Notes under the pieces: generated by a model
Databases searched by the model: none
Told to the model about the DNA's origin: nothing
Seen by the model: the letters and a program-made list of their open reading frames with translations, nothing else
Source: Zhuqueibacter pondensis
GTDB taxonomy: Bacteria; Zhuqueibacterota; Zhuqueibacteria; Zhuqueibacterales; Zhuqueibacteraceae
DNA length: 64,000 nucleotides
Assembly (NCBI GenBank): GCA_034505955.1
Contig: JAPDQK010000006.1
Location: forward strand, 62,001 to 126,000
Reading direction: 5' to 3'
Translations under genes and position numbers: made by a program
Shown here: positions 44,323 through 55,000 of the stretch, in pieces
Layout: every line of letters begins with the position of its first letter
Numbering within the stretch: the first letter of the stretch is position 1

Positions 44323-46419
44323 TTATTTGACCGAGGTAACTTTACTCTCGGTCAGACTCTCAGCCAACGCCTGCGGCACTGGCGCGTAATGCGAAAATTG
44401 CATGGTATAAATTGCACGTCCCTGGGTCAGCGAACGCAGCGTCGTCGCATAACCAAACATTTCACCCAACGGAACAGAGGCCGCCACCACTTGAGCATCA
44501 CGCCGGGGCACGAAACCCCGAATGCGACCCCGTCTGGAATTCAAATCACCCATAACCTGCCCCAAGTATTCCTCTGGAACCACCACCTCGACATCCATCA
44601 ACGGTTCCAACAACACCGGCTCTGCCTTCTTGGCCGCTTCCTTAAAAGCCATTGACCCAGCGATCTTGAAGGCCATTTCCGAGGAGTCGACTTCATGATA
44701 AGAGCCATCCAACAAGGTCGCTTTGATGTCGACCATCGGATAACCCGCCAGTACACCCGTTTGCATGGCCTGTCGAATTCCCTCCATGGTCGGCTTGATA
44801 TATTCCTTGGGGATAACGCCGCCAACGATTTTGCTCTCAAACTCAAATCCTTTGCCGGGTTCGCTTGGCTCGATCTCGATAACCACATGCCCATACTGGC
44901 CGCGGCCGCCGGATTGGTGCACAAACTTACCCTCGGCCTGAACCTTCTTGCGAATGGTCTCTTTATAAGCCACCTGGGGCTTGCCAACATGCGCATGCAC
45001 TTTGAATTCACGCAGCAACCGATCAACCAGAATCTCCAGATGCAACTCACCCATGCCGGAGATCAAGGTTTGGCCGGTCTCTTCATCCGCCCGAACTTTG
45101 AATGTCGGATCTTCCTCTGCAAGTTTGTTCAACGACTCGCCCAGCCGGTCCTGATCCGCTTTGGTCTTCGGCTCGATGGCTACGGAAATTACCGGCTCCG
45201 GGAAATGCATGGATTCGAGAATAATTTGCTTGTTCTCTGCACAGAGCGTGTGGCCGGTTCTGGTATCCTTTAAGCCCACGGCGGCCACAATGTCGCCGGC
45301 ATACGCCTGTTTGATGTCTTCGCGTTTATCCGCATGCATGCGCAGCAAACGCCCGATCCGCTCTCTTTTGCCGAGACTGCTGTTATAGACGTAACTTCCC
45401 GCTTCGACCGTTCCCGAATAAATTCGGAAATACGTCAACTTGCCCACATAGGGATCGCTCATGATTTTGAAGGCAAGCGCCGCCAACGGCGCTTCAGGAT
45501 CAGGCTTGCGAATGATTTCTTCCTGGGTTTTGGGATGGATTCCCTTGGTATCCGGCATATCAAGCGGCGAGGGCAAATAATAATTCACCGCGTCCAACAG
45601 CGGCTGCACACCCTTGTTTCTAAACGAGGCGCCACAGAGCACCGGTACCACACTCACGTCAATTGTGGCTTTACGAATGGCCAGCCGAATTTCTTCTTCC
45701 GTAATTGGCAGATCATGCAGGTACTTTTCCAGCAACGTGTCATCGTATTCCGAAACGGCTTCGAGCATGTGCGTGCGATATTCCCTCGCTTGCGGCAGCA
45801 ACTCTTTCGGAATATCAAACTCTTCCCACTGGGCGCCGAGCGTATCATCCTTGTAAATGATCGACTTCATCTTGATAAGATCGATGACGCCGGTAAAGAG
45901 ATCGCCATCTCCCATCGGAATTTGAATCGGCACCGCATGCGCACCGAGGCGCTCACGAATCATTTTAACGGCACCATAAAAATCGGCGCCCACGCGATCC
46001 ATTTTGTTGATGAAAGCGATGCGCGGCACCCGGTAGCGATCGGCCTGGCGCCAAACGGTTTCGGATTGCGGCTCGACACCACCAACGGCACAAAACAAGG
46101 CAATGGCGCCATCCAACACACGCAGGGAACGTTCGACTTCGATGGTGAAGTCAACATGGCCAGGAGTGTCGATAATATTAATGGTGTGATCCTTCCAGGA
46201 GCAGGTGATGGCGGCGGAGGTAATCGTAATACCGCGTTCTTTCTCCTGCTCCATCCAGTCGGTTGTCGTGGAGCCGTCATCCACATCACCGAGGCGGTGG
46301 ATCTTGCCCGTATAGTAAAGAATGCGCTCGGTCGTGGTCGTCTTGCCGGCATCGATGTGGGCCATGATGCCGATATTGCGAATTCTTTTTAGATCGAAGT
46401 TGTCGTTATTTTTAGGCAT
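44323..46419 (-). CDS. fusA: Elongation factor G
   Basis: The 698-residue GTPase drives translocation. It shows NIGIMAHIDAGKTTTTERIL near 14, the DTPGHVDFTIEVERSLRVLD switch region near 83 and NKMDRVGADF near 138, then the domain III-V segments DPTFKVRADEETGQTLISGM and VVEIEPSEPGKGFEF-like HVVIEIEPSEPGKGFEFESK. Length and order match classical EF-G, not the ribosome-recycling paralogue, as inferred from its str-operon position. Confidence 0.98.
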   Translation of the reverse strand: MPKNNDNFDLKRIRNIGIMAHIDAGKTTTTERILYYTGKIHRLGDVDDGSTTTDWMEQEKERGITITSAAITCSWKDHTINIIDTPGHVDFTIEVERSLRVLDGAIALFCAVGGVEPQSETVWRQADRYRVPRIAFINKMDRVGADFYGAVKMIRERLGAHAVPIQIPMGDGDLFTGVIDLIKMKSIIYKDDTLGAQWEEFDIPKELLPQAREYRTHMLEAVSEYDDTLLEKYLHDLPITEEEIRLAIRKATIDVSVVPVLCGASFRNKGVQPLLDAVNYYLPSPLDMPDTKGIHPKTQEEIIRKPDPEAPLAALAFKIMSDPYVGKLTYFRIYSGTVEAGSYVYNSSLGKRERIGRLLRMHADKREDIKQAYAGDIVAAVGLKDTRTGHTLCAENKQIILESMHFPEPVISVAIEPKTKADQDRLGESLNKLAEEDPTFKVRADEETGQTLISGMGELHLEILVDRLLREFKVHAHVGKPQVAYKETIRKKVQAEGKFVHQSGGRGQYGHVVIEIEPSEPGKGFEFESKIVGGVIPKEYIKPTMEGIRQAMQTGVLAGYPMVDIKATLLDGSYHEVDSSEMAFKIAGSMAFKEAAKKAEPVLLEPLMDVEVVVPEEYLGQVMGDLNSRRGRIRGFVPRRDAQVVAASVPLGEMFGYATTLRSLTQGRAIYTMQFSHYAPVPQALAESLTESKVTSVK

Positions 46420-46520
46420 AAAAAAACTCCATAACGCATCAAGAGAAAACCATGAAGCAACCTTCTCCTGAGGATATGGAGAAAACAGATTATTACTTCG
46501 AGGTTACTTCTTCAAAAAAT

Positions 46521-46988
46521 TTACCAGCGAAAATGTGCAAAGGCTTTATTGGCTTCCGCCATCTTGTGCGTGTCCTCTTTTTTCTTGATGGCGTTGCCCT
46601 CATTGTTCGAGGCAGCGATAAGCTCGGAAGCCAGCTTTTCGGACATGGTTTTTTCACCGCGCTCGCGGGCATAAGTGATCAACCAACGAATCGCCAGTGC
46701 CTGCCGGCGCTCTGGCGAAACCTCGACAGGTACTTGATAGTTGGCACCACCAACACGCCGTGACTTGACTTGCAACAATGGCTTGCAATTTTCAATCGCC
46801 TTATAAAAAATATCCAGACCCTGTTTACCAGTTCGCTGGCCAACGAGATCAATGGCTTTATAAAAAATCCGCTCAGACAGGCTGCGCTTGCCTGCACGCA
46901 TCAAACCATTGATGAATCTCGTTACCACGGTACTGTTGAACTTCGGGTCCGGCAGTACTTCTCGTATCTCTGCTCTTTTTCTTCTCAT
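46521..46988 (-). CDS. rpsG: Ribosomal protein uS7
   Basis: The 155-residue head protein starts MRRKRAEIREVLPDPKFNST and shows VTRFINGLMRAGKRSLSERI, the GGANYQVPVEVSPERRQALA segment and AFAHFRW at the end. It lies 69 bases after rpsL; in Escherichia coli uS7 represses this operon. Confidence 0.98.
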   Translation of the reverse strand: MRRKRAEIREVLPDPKFNSTVVTRFINGLMRAGKRSLSERIFYKAIDLVGQRTGKQGLDIFYKAIENCKPLLQVKSRRVGGANYQVPVEVSPERRQALAIRWLITYARERGEKTMSEKLASELIAASNNEGNAIKKKEDTHKMAEANKAFAHFRW

Positions 46989-47057
46989 AAGTTGCTGTAT
47001 GATCAGATCCGTGCCAATGGTCTGACAGAGGCGGCCACTCTGCGGGCACAGCCAGTG

Positions 47058-47438
47058 TCATGCCGCTGCTTTCTTGCGTTTGGTTCCATATTTGGAGCGT
47101 CCCTGCATGCGATCATTTACACCACCGGTGTCGTAGACACCACGAATGATGTGGTAACGTACACCCGGTAAATCTTTCACACGGCCGCCACGAATCAGCA
47201 CAATCGAGTGCTCCTGCAAATTGTGCCCCTCGCCAGGAATATAGGCGGTCACTTCATAACTGTTAGACAGTCGCACGCGGGCCACTTTTCGCAAGGCCGA
47301 GTTAGGCTTTTTCGGAGTTGTCGTGTAAACGCGTGTACACACACCCCGGCGTTGCGGGGCTCCTGTTAATGCCGGCGTCTTTGTTTTACGCCGCAGCCGT
47401 TCTCGCCCTAAACGAATCAATTGGTTAATAGTCGGCAA
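47058..47438 (-). CDS. rpsL: Ribosomal protein uS12, TTG start
   Basis: The 126-residue decoding-centre protein shows LRRKTKTPALTGAPQRRGVC, TRVYTTTPKKPNSALRKVAR with the streptomycin-sensitive lysine (TPKKPNS), and the second loop YIPGEGHNLQEHSIVLIRGG. The only start giving the family's PTINQL beginning is a TTG at 47438, five bases after GGAGG; no ATG is nearby. A good promoter lies 30-58 bases upstream. Confidence 0.97.
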   Translation of the reverse strand: MPTINQLIRLGRERLRRKTKTPALTGAPQRRGVCTRVYTTTPKKPNSALRKVARVRLSNSYEVTAYIPGEGHNLQEHSIVLIRGGRVKDLPGVRYHIIRGVYDTGGVNDRMQGRSKYGTKRKKAAA

Positions 47439-47467
47439 AAAACCTCCTTACAATTACACAAACAAAA

Positions 47468-47496
47468 AATATAACTAACCTTATTTAAAAAAGCAA
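47468..47496 (-). promoter_or_regulatory. Probable promoter of the rpsL-rpsG-fusA-tuf operon
   Basis: On the minus strand TTGCTT (47496-47491) and TATATT (47473-47468) are 17 bases apart in an A/T-rich stretch, 29 bases before the rpsL start. Otherwise the 240-base gap between rpoC and rpsL shows no gene. Confidence 0.55.
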
Positions 47497-47678
47497 CGTT
47501 TTTTTTCACATTTTTGCACAATCTTTGCACGCGCAGTTGCTTACTGGCAATTGAACCGAATTATAAGCCAAATGAAACAATTTCAGACTTGTTGCCATAA
47601 TTTAATAAATTGCTTCTTTTTTTCCCTGCATCCATCAGAAAATATTGGATTACGGGAATGGCCATGCTCTTCGAAGTC

Positions 47679-50600
47679 TCAACCAACCGCGGTTTGCAAC
47701 GTCTCCGACATCTCACCCATCTGACCGTCTGTGGAGATGCGCAGGCGCCTGTATTTATTTAGGCCGGTTCCAGCCGGAATCAAATTGCCCATAATCACGT
47801 TTTCTTTCAAGCCGAGCAGGTTATCGACCTTGCCTGCCACCGACGCCTCAGTCAAAACCCGCGTAGTTTCCTGGAATGAGGCGGCAGAGATGAAACTCTC
47901 GGTTGTCAGCGAGGCTTTGGTGATGCCCAGCAACAGTGGCTGGAAAGTTGCCGGTTGCGCCGGGCGATATTGCGCCTGATGCTTGTCGCTCTTCGCCAAC
48001 TTTTCATTGATTTTCTCCACTTCGCTGCGGTCATAAAGTGCGTCCTTCTTGAGCTTGGAGTCCCCGCAGTCCGTGATCACCACCTTGTCACGAATCTCCT
48101 CGTTGTGCTGCAAGAAGCGCAGCTTGTCGACCTGCTCGCCCTCGAGATACTCGGTATCGCCGGGATCTTCAATCTTTACTTTCTGCAACATTTGGCGCAC
48201 GATGACTTCAATGTGCTTGTCGTTGATGCGCACGCCCTGCAAGCGATACACTTCCTGAATCTCATTCACCAGATATTCTTGAACTTTGTTTGGCCCCATG
48301 ATGTTGAGAATGTCTTGTGGCGCCACCGATCCTTCCGAGAGTTTTTCACCGGCCTGCACAAAATCGCCGTCATGCACCAGCACATGCTTGCCGTAAGGAA
48401 TCTGATAAACTTTTTCATCCTTGCCGTCATGCGAAACGACGGTAATCTTGCGGATGCCGCGCCGGATTTCGCCAAATTTGACGATACCGTCAATTTCGCT
48501 GACAATCGCAGGCTCTTTCGGACGGCGCGCTTCAAACAATTCTGCCACCCGCGGCAGACCACCTGTGATGTCACGCGTCTTGGCAATTTCGCGAGGTATC
48601 TTCACCAGCACCTGTCCGGCTTTGACACGCTCGTCATCATGTACCAGCAGGTACGAACGTGTCGGCAGAATATAACTGCTCAATTTTTTGCCACTGTCGT
48701 CAACAATATGAATTTGCGGGCTCAAGTTGCGCAGACGGGTATCGATGATCACACGCTGCTTCAGACCGGTGGTCTCGTCCAACTCCTCCCGCATGGTGAC
48801 GTTCTCTTTCACATCGACAAACCTGACGATGCCGTCATGGTTCGAGAGAATACTCGCGGTGTACGGGTCCCAACGGAACATCACCTGGCCAACCTGCACA
48901 TGATCGTCTTCCTTGACCAGAATATTCGCACCGTACGGAATGACGTACTGCGCGGTGACGCGATTGTTCTCGTCGATGATCTTCAACTTGCCATTGCGGC
49001 CGACGGCAATCGTCGTTCCATCATCTTGGACAATGAACTTGACATTCTCAAATCCGACACGTCCCTCCGTCTTGGCTTGCACCTGCGACTGGGCGGCAAT
49101 GCGCGAAGCTGTGCCACCAATGTGGAAAGTTCGCAGCGTAAGCTGGGTTCCTGGCTCGCCGATCGACTGCGCCGCCATCACTCCAATCGCTTCGCCCAGA
49201 TCGACCATTTTCCCAGTCGCCAAATTGCGGCCATAGCATTTGGCGCAAACGCCGCGAGCCGCTTCGCAGGTCAATACGGAACGGATATAAACCGTCTCGA
49301 TGCCGGCGGTGGCGATCCTTTCGGCGTCATCCTCTTCAATCAGATCACCCGCCTGGATAATCACATCACCGGTGTCAGGATCGTACACATCTTCTGCCGC
49401 AACGCGACCGAGAATGCGATCACGCAATGGTTCGATAATCTCCTCGCCCTCTTTTAGATCGCCAATACGCAAGCCCAAAATGGTGCCACAATCGTCCATG
49501 GAGATAATCATATCCTGCGCCACATCGACGAGCCGGCGAGTCAAATAACCGGCGTCAGCGGTCTTCAAGGCGGTGTCTGCCAATCCCTTGCGCGCACCGT
49601 GCGTGGAAATAAAATACTCCAACACCGACAACCCCTCGCGGAAATTCGCAGTAATGGGGTTCTCGATGATTTCCCCCATCTGCCCGGTCATCTTCTTTTG
49701 CGGCTTGGCCATCAATCCACGCATGCCGGCGAGCTGACGGATTTGCTCCTTGGAACCACGCGCGCCGGAGTCTGCCATCATGAAAATCGGGTTGAAACCC
49801 TGACGATCATTCTTCAGGCGGTTGAACATTTTGTCGGCAACATCGCTCGTGGTGTGCGTCCAAATATCGATAATCTTGTTGTAACGCTCACCATCCGTAA
49901 TAACGCCTTTTTCGTATTGCGATTGAATGACCTGCGTCCGCTTGAATGCAGAATCAAGAGAGGCTTGCTTTTCTTCCGGAATGATGACGTCCTCAATGCC
50001 CACCGTCACCCCGGCGCGCATTGCAAAGTGGAATCCGATTGCTTTCAGCTCGTCGAGAAACAGCGCCGTGCGATAGTTACCGAGCTGCTTGTAAATCTGC
50101 GACACCAATTCTTCCATGCGCTTTTTGGTGAGCAGCTCGTTGACAAAACCAATCTCCTTGGGCATGATGCGATTGAAAATGACACGGCCAACCGTGGTCT
50201 CCACCAGCTTGCCATCGATGCGCACTTTGATGCGGGCATGCAAACCGACTTTGCCGTCATTGTAGGCAATGTTGACTTCGTCGGGATTCGCAAACAACTT
50301 GCCTTCACCAAGATCGCCATTCTTCACTTTCGTCAGGTAATAAATACCCAAGACGACGTCCTGGCTGGGGATGGCCAGGGGGCGGCCACTGGCCGGTGAA
50401 AGAATATTATGGCTCGAGAGCATCAATATGCGTGCTTCCACCTGCGCATAATAAGAAAGCGGCACGTGCACGGCCATCTGGTCACCGTCGAAGTCCGCAT
50501 TGAATGCCGCGCAAACCAGCGGATGAATTTGAATGGCCTTGCCTTCGATCAGCAACGGCTGAAACGCCTGGATGCCGAGACGGTGCAGAGTCGGCGCCCG

Positions 50601-51896
50601 ATTGAGCAAAACCGGATGATCTTCAATGATCTCCTCGAGAATATCCCACACACTGGTATCGCGCCGATCCACCAGTTTTTTCGCACTCTTGACGGTTTTG
50701 GCAATGCCACGCTCAACCAGCTTGCGGATGACAAATGGCTTGAACAGCTCGAGTGCCATGTCCTTCGGTAAACCGCACTGATGTAGTTTCAGCTCGGGGC
50801 CAACCACGATCACCGAGCGACCAGAGTAGTCAATGCGTTTTCCAAGCAGGTTCTGGCGGAAACGGCCCTGCTTGCCGCGTAACATGTCGGAAAGTGACTT
50901 TAGCGGCCGGTTACCGTCGCCCCGCACCGCTGCCGTCTTGCGGCCGTTGTCAAAGAGCGCATCGACTGCCTCTTGCAGCATGCGCTTCTCATTGCGCAAA
51001 ATCACTTCCGGTGCCTTGATCTCCTTCAGCTTCTTGAGACGATTGTTGCGAATGATGACACGGCGATAAAGATCATTCAAATCCGAAGTGGCGAAGCGCC
51101 CCCCTTCCAGCGGCACGAGCGGACGTAACTCCGGTGGAATGACCGGAATTACCGACATCACCATCCACTCCGGCTTGTTGCCGCTCTTCTTGAAAGCTTC
51201 GACTACTTTCAGCCGTTTGAGCGCGTCAGCCTTGCGCTGGAAGGAAGTTTCAAGTTTGACTTGCGCACGCAATTCTGCCGAGAGTTTGTCAACATCCGTA
51301 CGCTTCAACAGCTCGAGAATGGCCTCGCCGCCAATTTTTGCAACAAAACGATTGGGGTCATCCTCGGGGCCCTCGGTCATTTCCGGATTTTCACTGGTGA
51401 TGCGGAAATACTCTTCCTCACTGATGAGGGTTTTTTCCTTCAGGCCACTGTTGCCGGGTTGAATCACCACATACGATTCGTAGTAGATGATCCGCTCGAG
51501 GTCTTTGATCCCGATGCCCAAGAGATAGCCGATTTTCGAGGGCAGTGACTTCCAATACCAAATATGGACAATCGGCACGGCCAGGAAAATATGGCCCATG
51601 CGCTCACGGCGGACGGACTTGTTGGTCACCTCGACGCCGCAACGGTCACAAACGATGCCCTTGTAACGAATGCGTTTGTATTTGCCGCAATGACATTCCC
51701 AATCGCGCACCGGCCCGAAAATCTTTTCACAAAACAGGCCGTCCTTTTCCGGCTTGAAAGAGCGGTAATTGATGGTTTCCGGTTTGGTCACCTCGCCATG
51801 CGACCGTTCCAGAATTTTATCCGGTGAAGCCAGCCGGATGGCAATCGAACCAAAATTACGGCGGGCTGCTGTTTCTTGTTTGGCAAAACCTATCAA
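47679..51896 (-). CDS. rpoC: RNA polymerase beta' subunit, TTG start
   Basis: The 1405-residue subunit carries the catalytic NADFDGDQMAVH motif near residue 460. The N-terminal zinc site (ECHCGKYKRIRYKGIVCDRC near 68-87) and the later CEAARGVCAKCYGRN site are present, and the clamp/bridge-helix region ADSGARGSKEQIRQLAGMRG is near 710. GGAGGT lies at 51908-51903: it is seven bases from the TTG at 51896 but only one base from a GTG at 51902, so the TTG is preferred. The N-terminus (KQETAARRNFGSIAIRLASP) is a few residues longer than usual. Confidence 0.98.
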   Translation of the reverse strand: MIGFAKQETAARRNFGSIAIRLASPDKILERSHGEVTKPETINYRSFKPEKDGLFCEKIFGPVRDWECHCGKYKRIRYKGIVCDRCGVEVTNKSVRRERMGHIFLAVPIVHIWYWKSLPSKIGYLLGIGIKDLERIIYYESYVVIQPGNSGLKEKTLISEEEYFRITSENPEMTEGPEDDPNRFVAKIGGEAILELLKRTDVDKLSAELRAQVKLETSFQRKADALKRLKVVEAFKKSGNKPEWMVMSVIPVIPPELRPLVPLEGGRFATSDLNDLYRRVIIRNNRLKKLKEIKAPEVILRNEKRMLQEAVDALFDNGRKTAAVRGDGNRPLKSLSDMLRGKQGRFRQNLLGKRIDYSGRSVIVVGPELKLHQCGLPKDMALELFKPFVIRKLVERGIAKTVKSAKKLVDRRDTSVWDILEEIIEDHPVLLNRAPTLHRLGIQAFQPLLIEGKAIQIHPLVCAAFNADFDGDQMAVHVPLSYYAQVEARILMLSSHNILSPASGRPLAIPSQDVVLGIYYLTKVKNGDLGEGKLFANPDEVNIAYNDGKVGLHARIKVRIDGKLVETTVGRVIFNRIMPKEIGFVNELLTKKRMEELVSQIYKQLGNYRTALFLDELKAIGFHFAMRAGVTVGIEDVIIPEEKQASLDSAFKRTQVIQSQYEKGVITDGERYNKIIDIWTHTTSDVADKMFNRLKNDRQGFNPIFMMADSGARGSKEQIRQLAGMRGLMAKPQKKMTGQMGEIIENPITANFREGLSVLEYFISTHGARKGLADTALKTADAGYLTRRLVDVAQDMIISMDDCGTILGLRIGDLKEGEEIIEPLRDRILGRVAAEDVYDPDTGDVIIQAGDLIEEDDAERIATAGIETVYIRSVLTCEAARGVCAKCYGRNLATGKMVDLGEAIGVMAAQSIGEPGTQLTLRTFHIGGTASRIAAQSQVQAKTEGRVGFENVKFIVQDDGTTIAVGRNGKLKIIDENNRVTAQYVIPYGANILVKEDDHVQVGQVMFRWDPYTASILSNHDGIVRFVDVKENVTMREELDETTGLKQRVIIDTRLRNLSPQIHIVDDSGKKLSSYILPTRSYLLVHDDERVKAGQVLVKIPREIAKTRDITGGLPRVAELFEARRPKEPAIVSEIDGIVKFGEIRRGIRKITVVSHDGKDEKVYQIPYGKHVLVHDGDFVQAGEKLSEGSVAPQDILNIMGPNKVQEYLVNEIQEVYRLQGVRINDKHIEVIVRQMLQKVKIEDPGDTEYLEGEQVDKLRFLQHNEEIRDKVVITDCGDSKLKKDALYDRSEVEKINEKLAKSDKHQAQYRPAQPATFQPLLLGITKASLTTESFISAASFQETTRVLTEASVAGKVDNLLGLKENVIMGNLIPAGTGLNKYRRLRISTDGQMGEMSETLQTAVG

Positions 51897-52069
51897 GATC
51901 ACACCTCCAAAAACTTATGGAGTTTACTTGGTTCTTACTGGTACTCCATGCAAGCATGGTTGCTCGCTGTTACCAATCAGCACAAGCATGTATGAGTAAG
52001 AGTAAGAATCGTGGTTTTTCAATCTAGCTCATTATTGTCCAGACGGACTCCCTACGGCGCCCGTGGGAA

Positions 52070-55000
52070 TCACAGCTTTCCGTTCTCACCCTCATCAAGC
52101 AATTCCACATCCAGACCCAGGCCTTGTAATTCGCGAATCAACACGTTGAAAGATTCCGGCAAGCCCGGCTCGGGCAAGTTGTCACCTTTGACAATTGCTT
52201 CATAGACTTTCGAGCGGCCGCGCACATCGTCAGACTTCACAGTCAAAATCTCCTGCAAGGTATGCGCGGCGCCGTAAGCTTCGAGCGCCCACACTTCCAT
52301 TTCACCGAAGCGCTGGCCGCCAAATTGTGCCTTGCCGCCCAAAGGCTGTTGTGTAATGAGCGAATAAGGCCCGATCGAGCGTGCGTGAATTTTGTCTTCG
52401 ACCAGGTGCGAGAGCTTCATCATATAAATGTAACCGACAGTCACAGGCTCGGCAAACGGCTCGCCGGTGCGGCCATCATAGAGTTGGATCTTGCCATTCT
52501 CGGGCAGCCCAGCCCGGCGCAATTCTTCAATAACCTCCTCATGAGTGGCACCATCAAACACTGGTGTGTCATAACCGATGCCAAGTTTGGAAGCCGCCCA
52601 CCCAAGATTGGTTTCGAAGATTTGGCCAAGGTTCATACGCGACGGCACGCCGAGCGGATTCAGCACAATGTCAACCGGGGTTCCATCCGGCAGATGCGGC
52701 ATGTCTTCGATCGGAACGATCTTCGCGACGACGCCCTTGTTTCCATGCCGGCCGGCCATTTTATCGCCGACCATCAATTTGCGCCGCTTGGCAACATAGA
52801 CCTTGGCGAGTTGCACGATGCCCGGGGGCAATTCATCGCCAACCGTGATCTTCAGCTTACGACGCTCATATTCGTCATTGATGTCTTTGACCTTCTTCTC
52901 ATAGGCATCGAAAATCAGATCGACTGTCTCATTGACCTTTTTCTTTTCGGTCCAGCCTTCACTGCGATCGAGCTTGTCAAAGTCGAGCTCCGCCAAACGC
53001 TCCTCCGTCAATTCCGTGCCGGCGCGGATGATCACCTTGCCATCTTTAATATGGCGAATCGTGGCCGAAGTCTCACCGGTCAAGAGCTGGGTCAACTTCT
53101 CATCGCGCAGTTTTTCAACACGTTTGAGCTCGCTGGCAGCCCATTCTTCAATCTCATCCAGCTTTTTCTTGTCCTGGCGCTTGGACTTCGCATCTTTCTT
53201 CTTGCGCGAAAAGAGCTTGGCATCAATCACAATGCCCTTCAATCCCGGCGGTGCTTTCAACGAGGCGTCTTTGACATCCCCAGCCTTTTCTCCAAAAATT
53301 GCTTTGAGCAATTTTTCTTCTGGTGTCGGGTCGGTCTCGCCTTTGGGCGTCACCTTGCCAACAAGGATATCACCAGCCTGCACTTCTGCACCGACGCGAA
53401 TGATGCCGTTTTCATCCAAATCTTTGGTGGCCTCTTCGGAAACGTTGGGGATTTCGCGCGTCAGCTCTTCCTCGCCGCGTTTGGTGTCGCGCACCTGCAA
53501 CTCGAATTCTTCAATATGAATCGAGGTGTAAATATCTTTTTGCACCACGCGCTCGGAGATGACGATGGCGTCCTCAAAGTTGTAACCACGCCACGGCATG
53601 AACGCCACCAACACGTTGCGACCCAGGGCCAGTCTGCCTCCCTGCGTGGAGCATCCATCTGCGAGCACTTGCCCTTTGGTAATGCGATCACCGACCTTGA
53701 CAATCGGGCGTTGATTGATGCAGGTACCCTGGTTGGTTCGCATGAATTTAGTGCAGCGATAGATCACCAAGTCATCTTCGTCAAAATTCAGCAGGCTCTC
53801 CAGATCGTATTTCTTGCCCCGGCCGGCCGGTGGGTCTTTACGGATGACAATGCGATCGGCGGCAACATGCTCAACCACACCATCATGCTCGGATATGATC
53901 ATCGCGCGCGAATCACGGGCAACCTTCTCTTCCATGCCGGTACCGACCCAGGGCGCCTCCGGCGTCAGAAGCGGCACGGCCTGGCGCTGCATGTTCGAGC
54001 CCATCAACGCGCGGTTGGCGTCGTCATGCTCCAGGAACGGGATCAATGCCGCTGCAGCGGAAACGATCTGGTTGGGTGAAACATCCATGTAGTTGACCTC
54101 GCTCGGCTGCACGACCGGGAATTCACCCTTGATTCTCGCTTTGACGCGATCACTGACGAAATTCCCCTTGGCGTCAATCGGGGCGTTGGCTTGCGCAATG
54201 ATATACTGATCCTCGTCGTCGGCGGAAAGATATTCGATCTCATTCAACACGCGACCATTGACCACCTTGCGATATGGGCTTTCAATGAAGCCGAAATCGT
54301 TGATGCGCGCGAAAGTTGTCAGGGAAGAGATCAAGCCGATGTTCGGACCTTCCGGCGTTTCAATCGGGCACAAGCGGCCATAATGCGTGTAATGCACATC
54401 CCGCACCTCGAAGCCGGCACGTTCACGCGTCAAACCACCGGGACCGAGGGCGGACAGGCGCCGTTTGTGTGTCAACTCGGCTAATGGGTTGGTTTGATCC
54501 ATGAATTGGGAAAGCTGGCTGGTGCCAAAGAAGGTGTTGATGACCGAGATAATGGTGCGGGCATTGACGAGATCTTGCGGCGTGAGTTTCTCGCTGTCAC
54601 GTAGGTTCATGCGCTCTTTGATGGTGCGCGCCATGCGTGATAGGCCAAGGCTCATCTGCTGCGCGAGCTGCTCGCCAACGGTGCGAATGCGGCGGTTGCC
54701 GAGATGATCGATATCATCAGCTGAACGATGGCCGTTGCGCATGTCAAGAAGATACTTGATGATCGCAATAATATCTTCTCGCGTCAGCACGGTCGTTTCC
54801 TGCGGAATGTTCAAGCCCAGCTTCTTGTTGAGTCGGTAACGTCCGACGTCGCCAAGATCATAACGCTTTGGATTGAAAAACAAGCGCTCGAGCAATTGCT
54901 TGGCGGTGTCCAGATCCGGCGCATCACCCGCGCGCAGTTGTCGATAAATCGTTTCCAGTGCGTCTTCCTGGGTCTTGGCACTATCACGGCGAAGGGTGTT

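Noticed and set aside
47505..47678. Terminator after rpoC
   Set aside because: The gap holds short symmetric pieces around AAGCAACTGCGCG but no stem of useful length followed by T residues on the minus strand.
52262..54079. A 605-codon open frame on the plus strand opposite rpoB, and a 500-codon one at 47955-49457 opposite rpoC
   Set aside because: Both lie entirely antisense to highly conserved rpoB and rpoC coding sequence and show no domain. They arise from codon bias of the sense strand.
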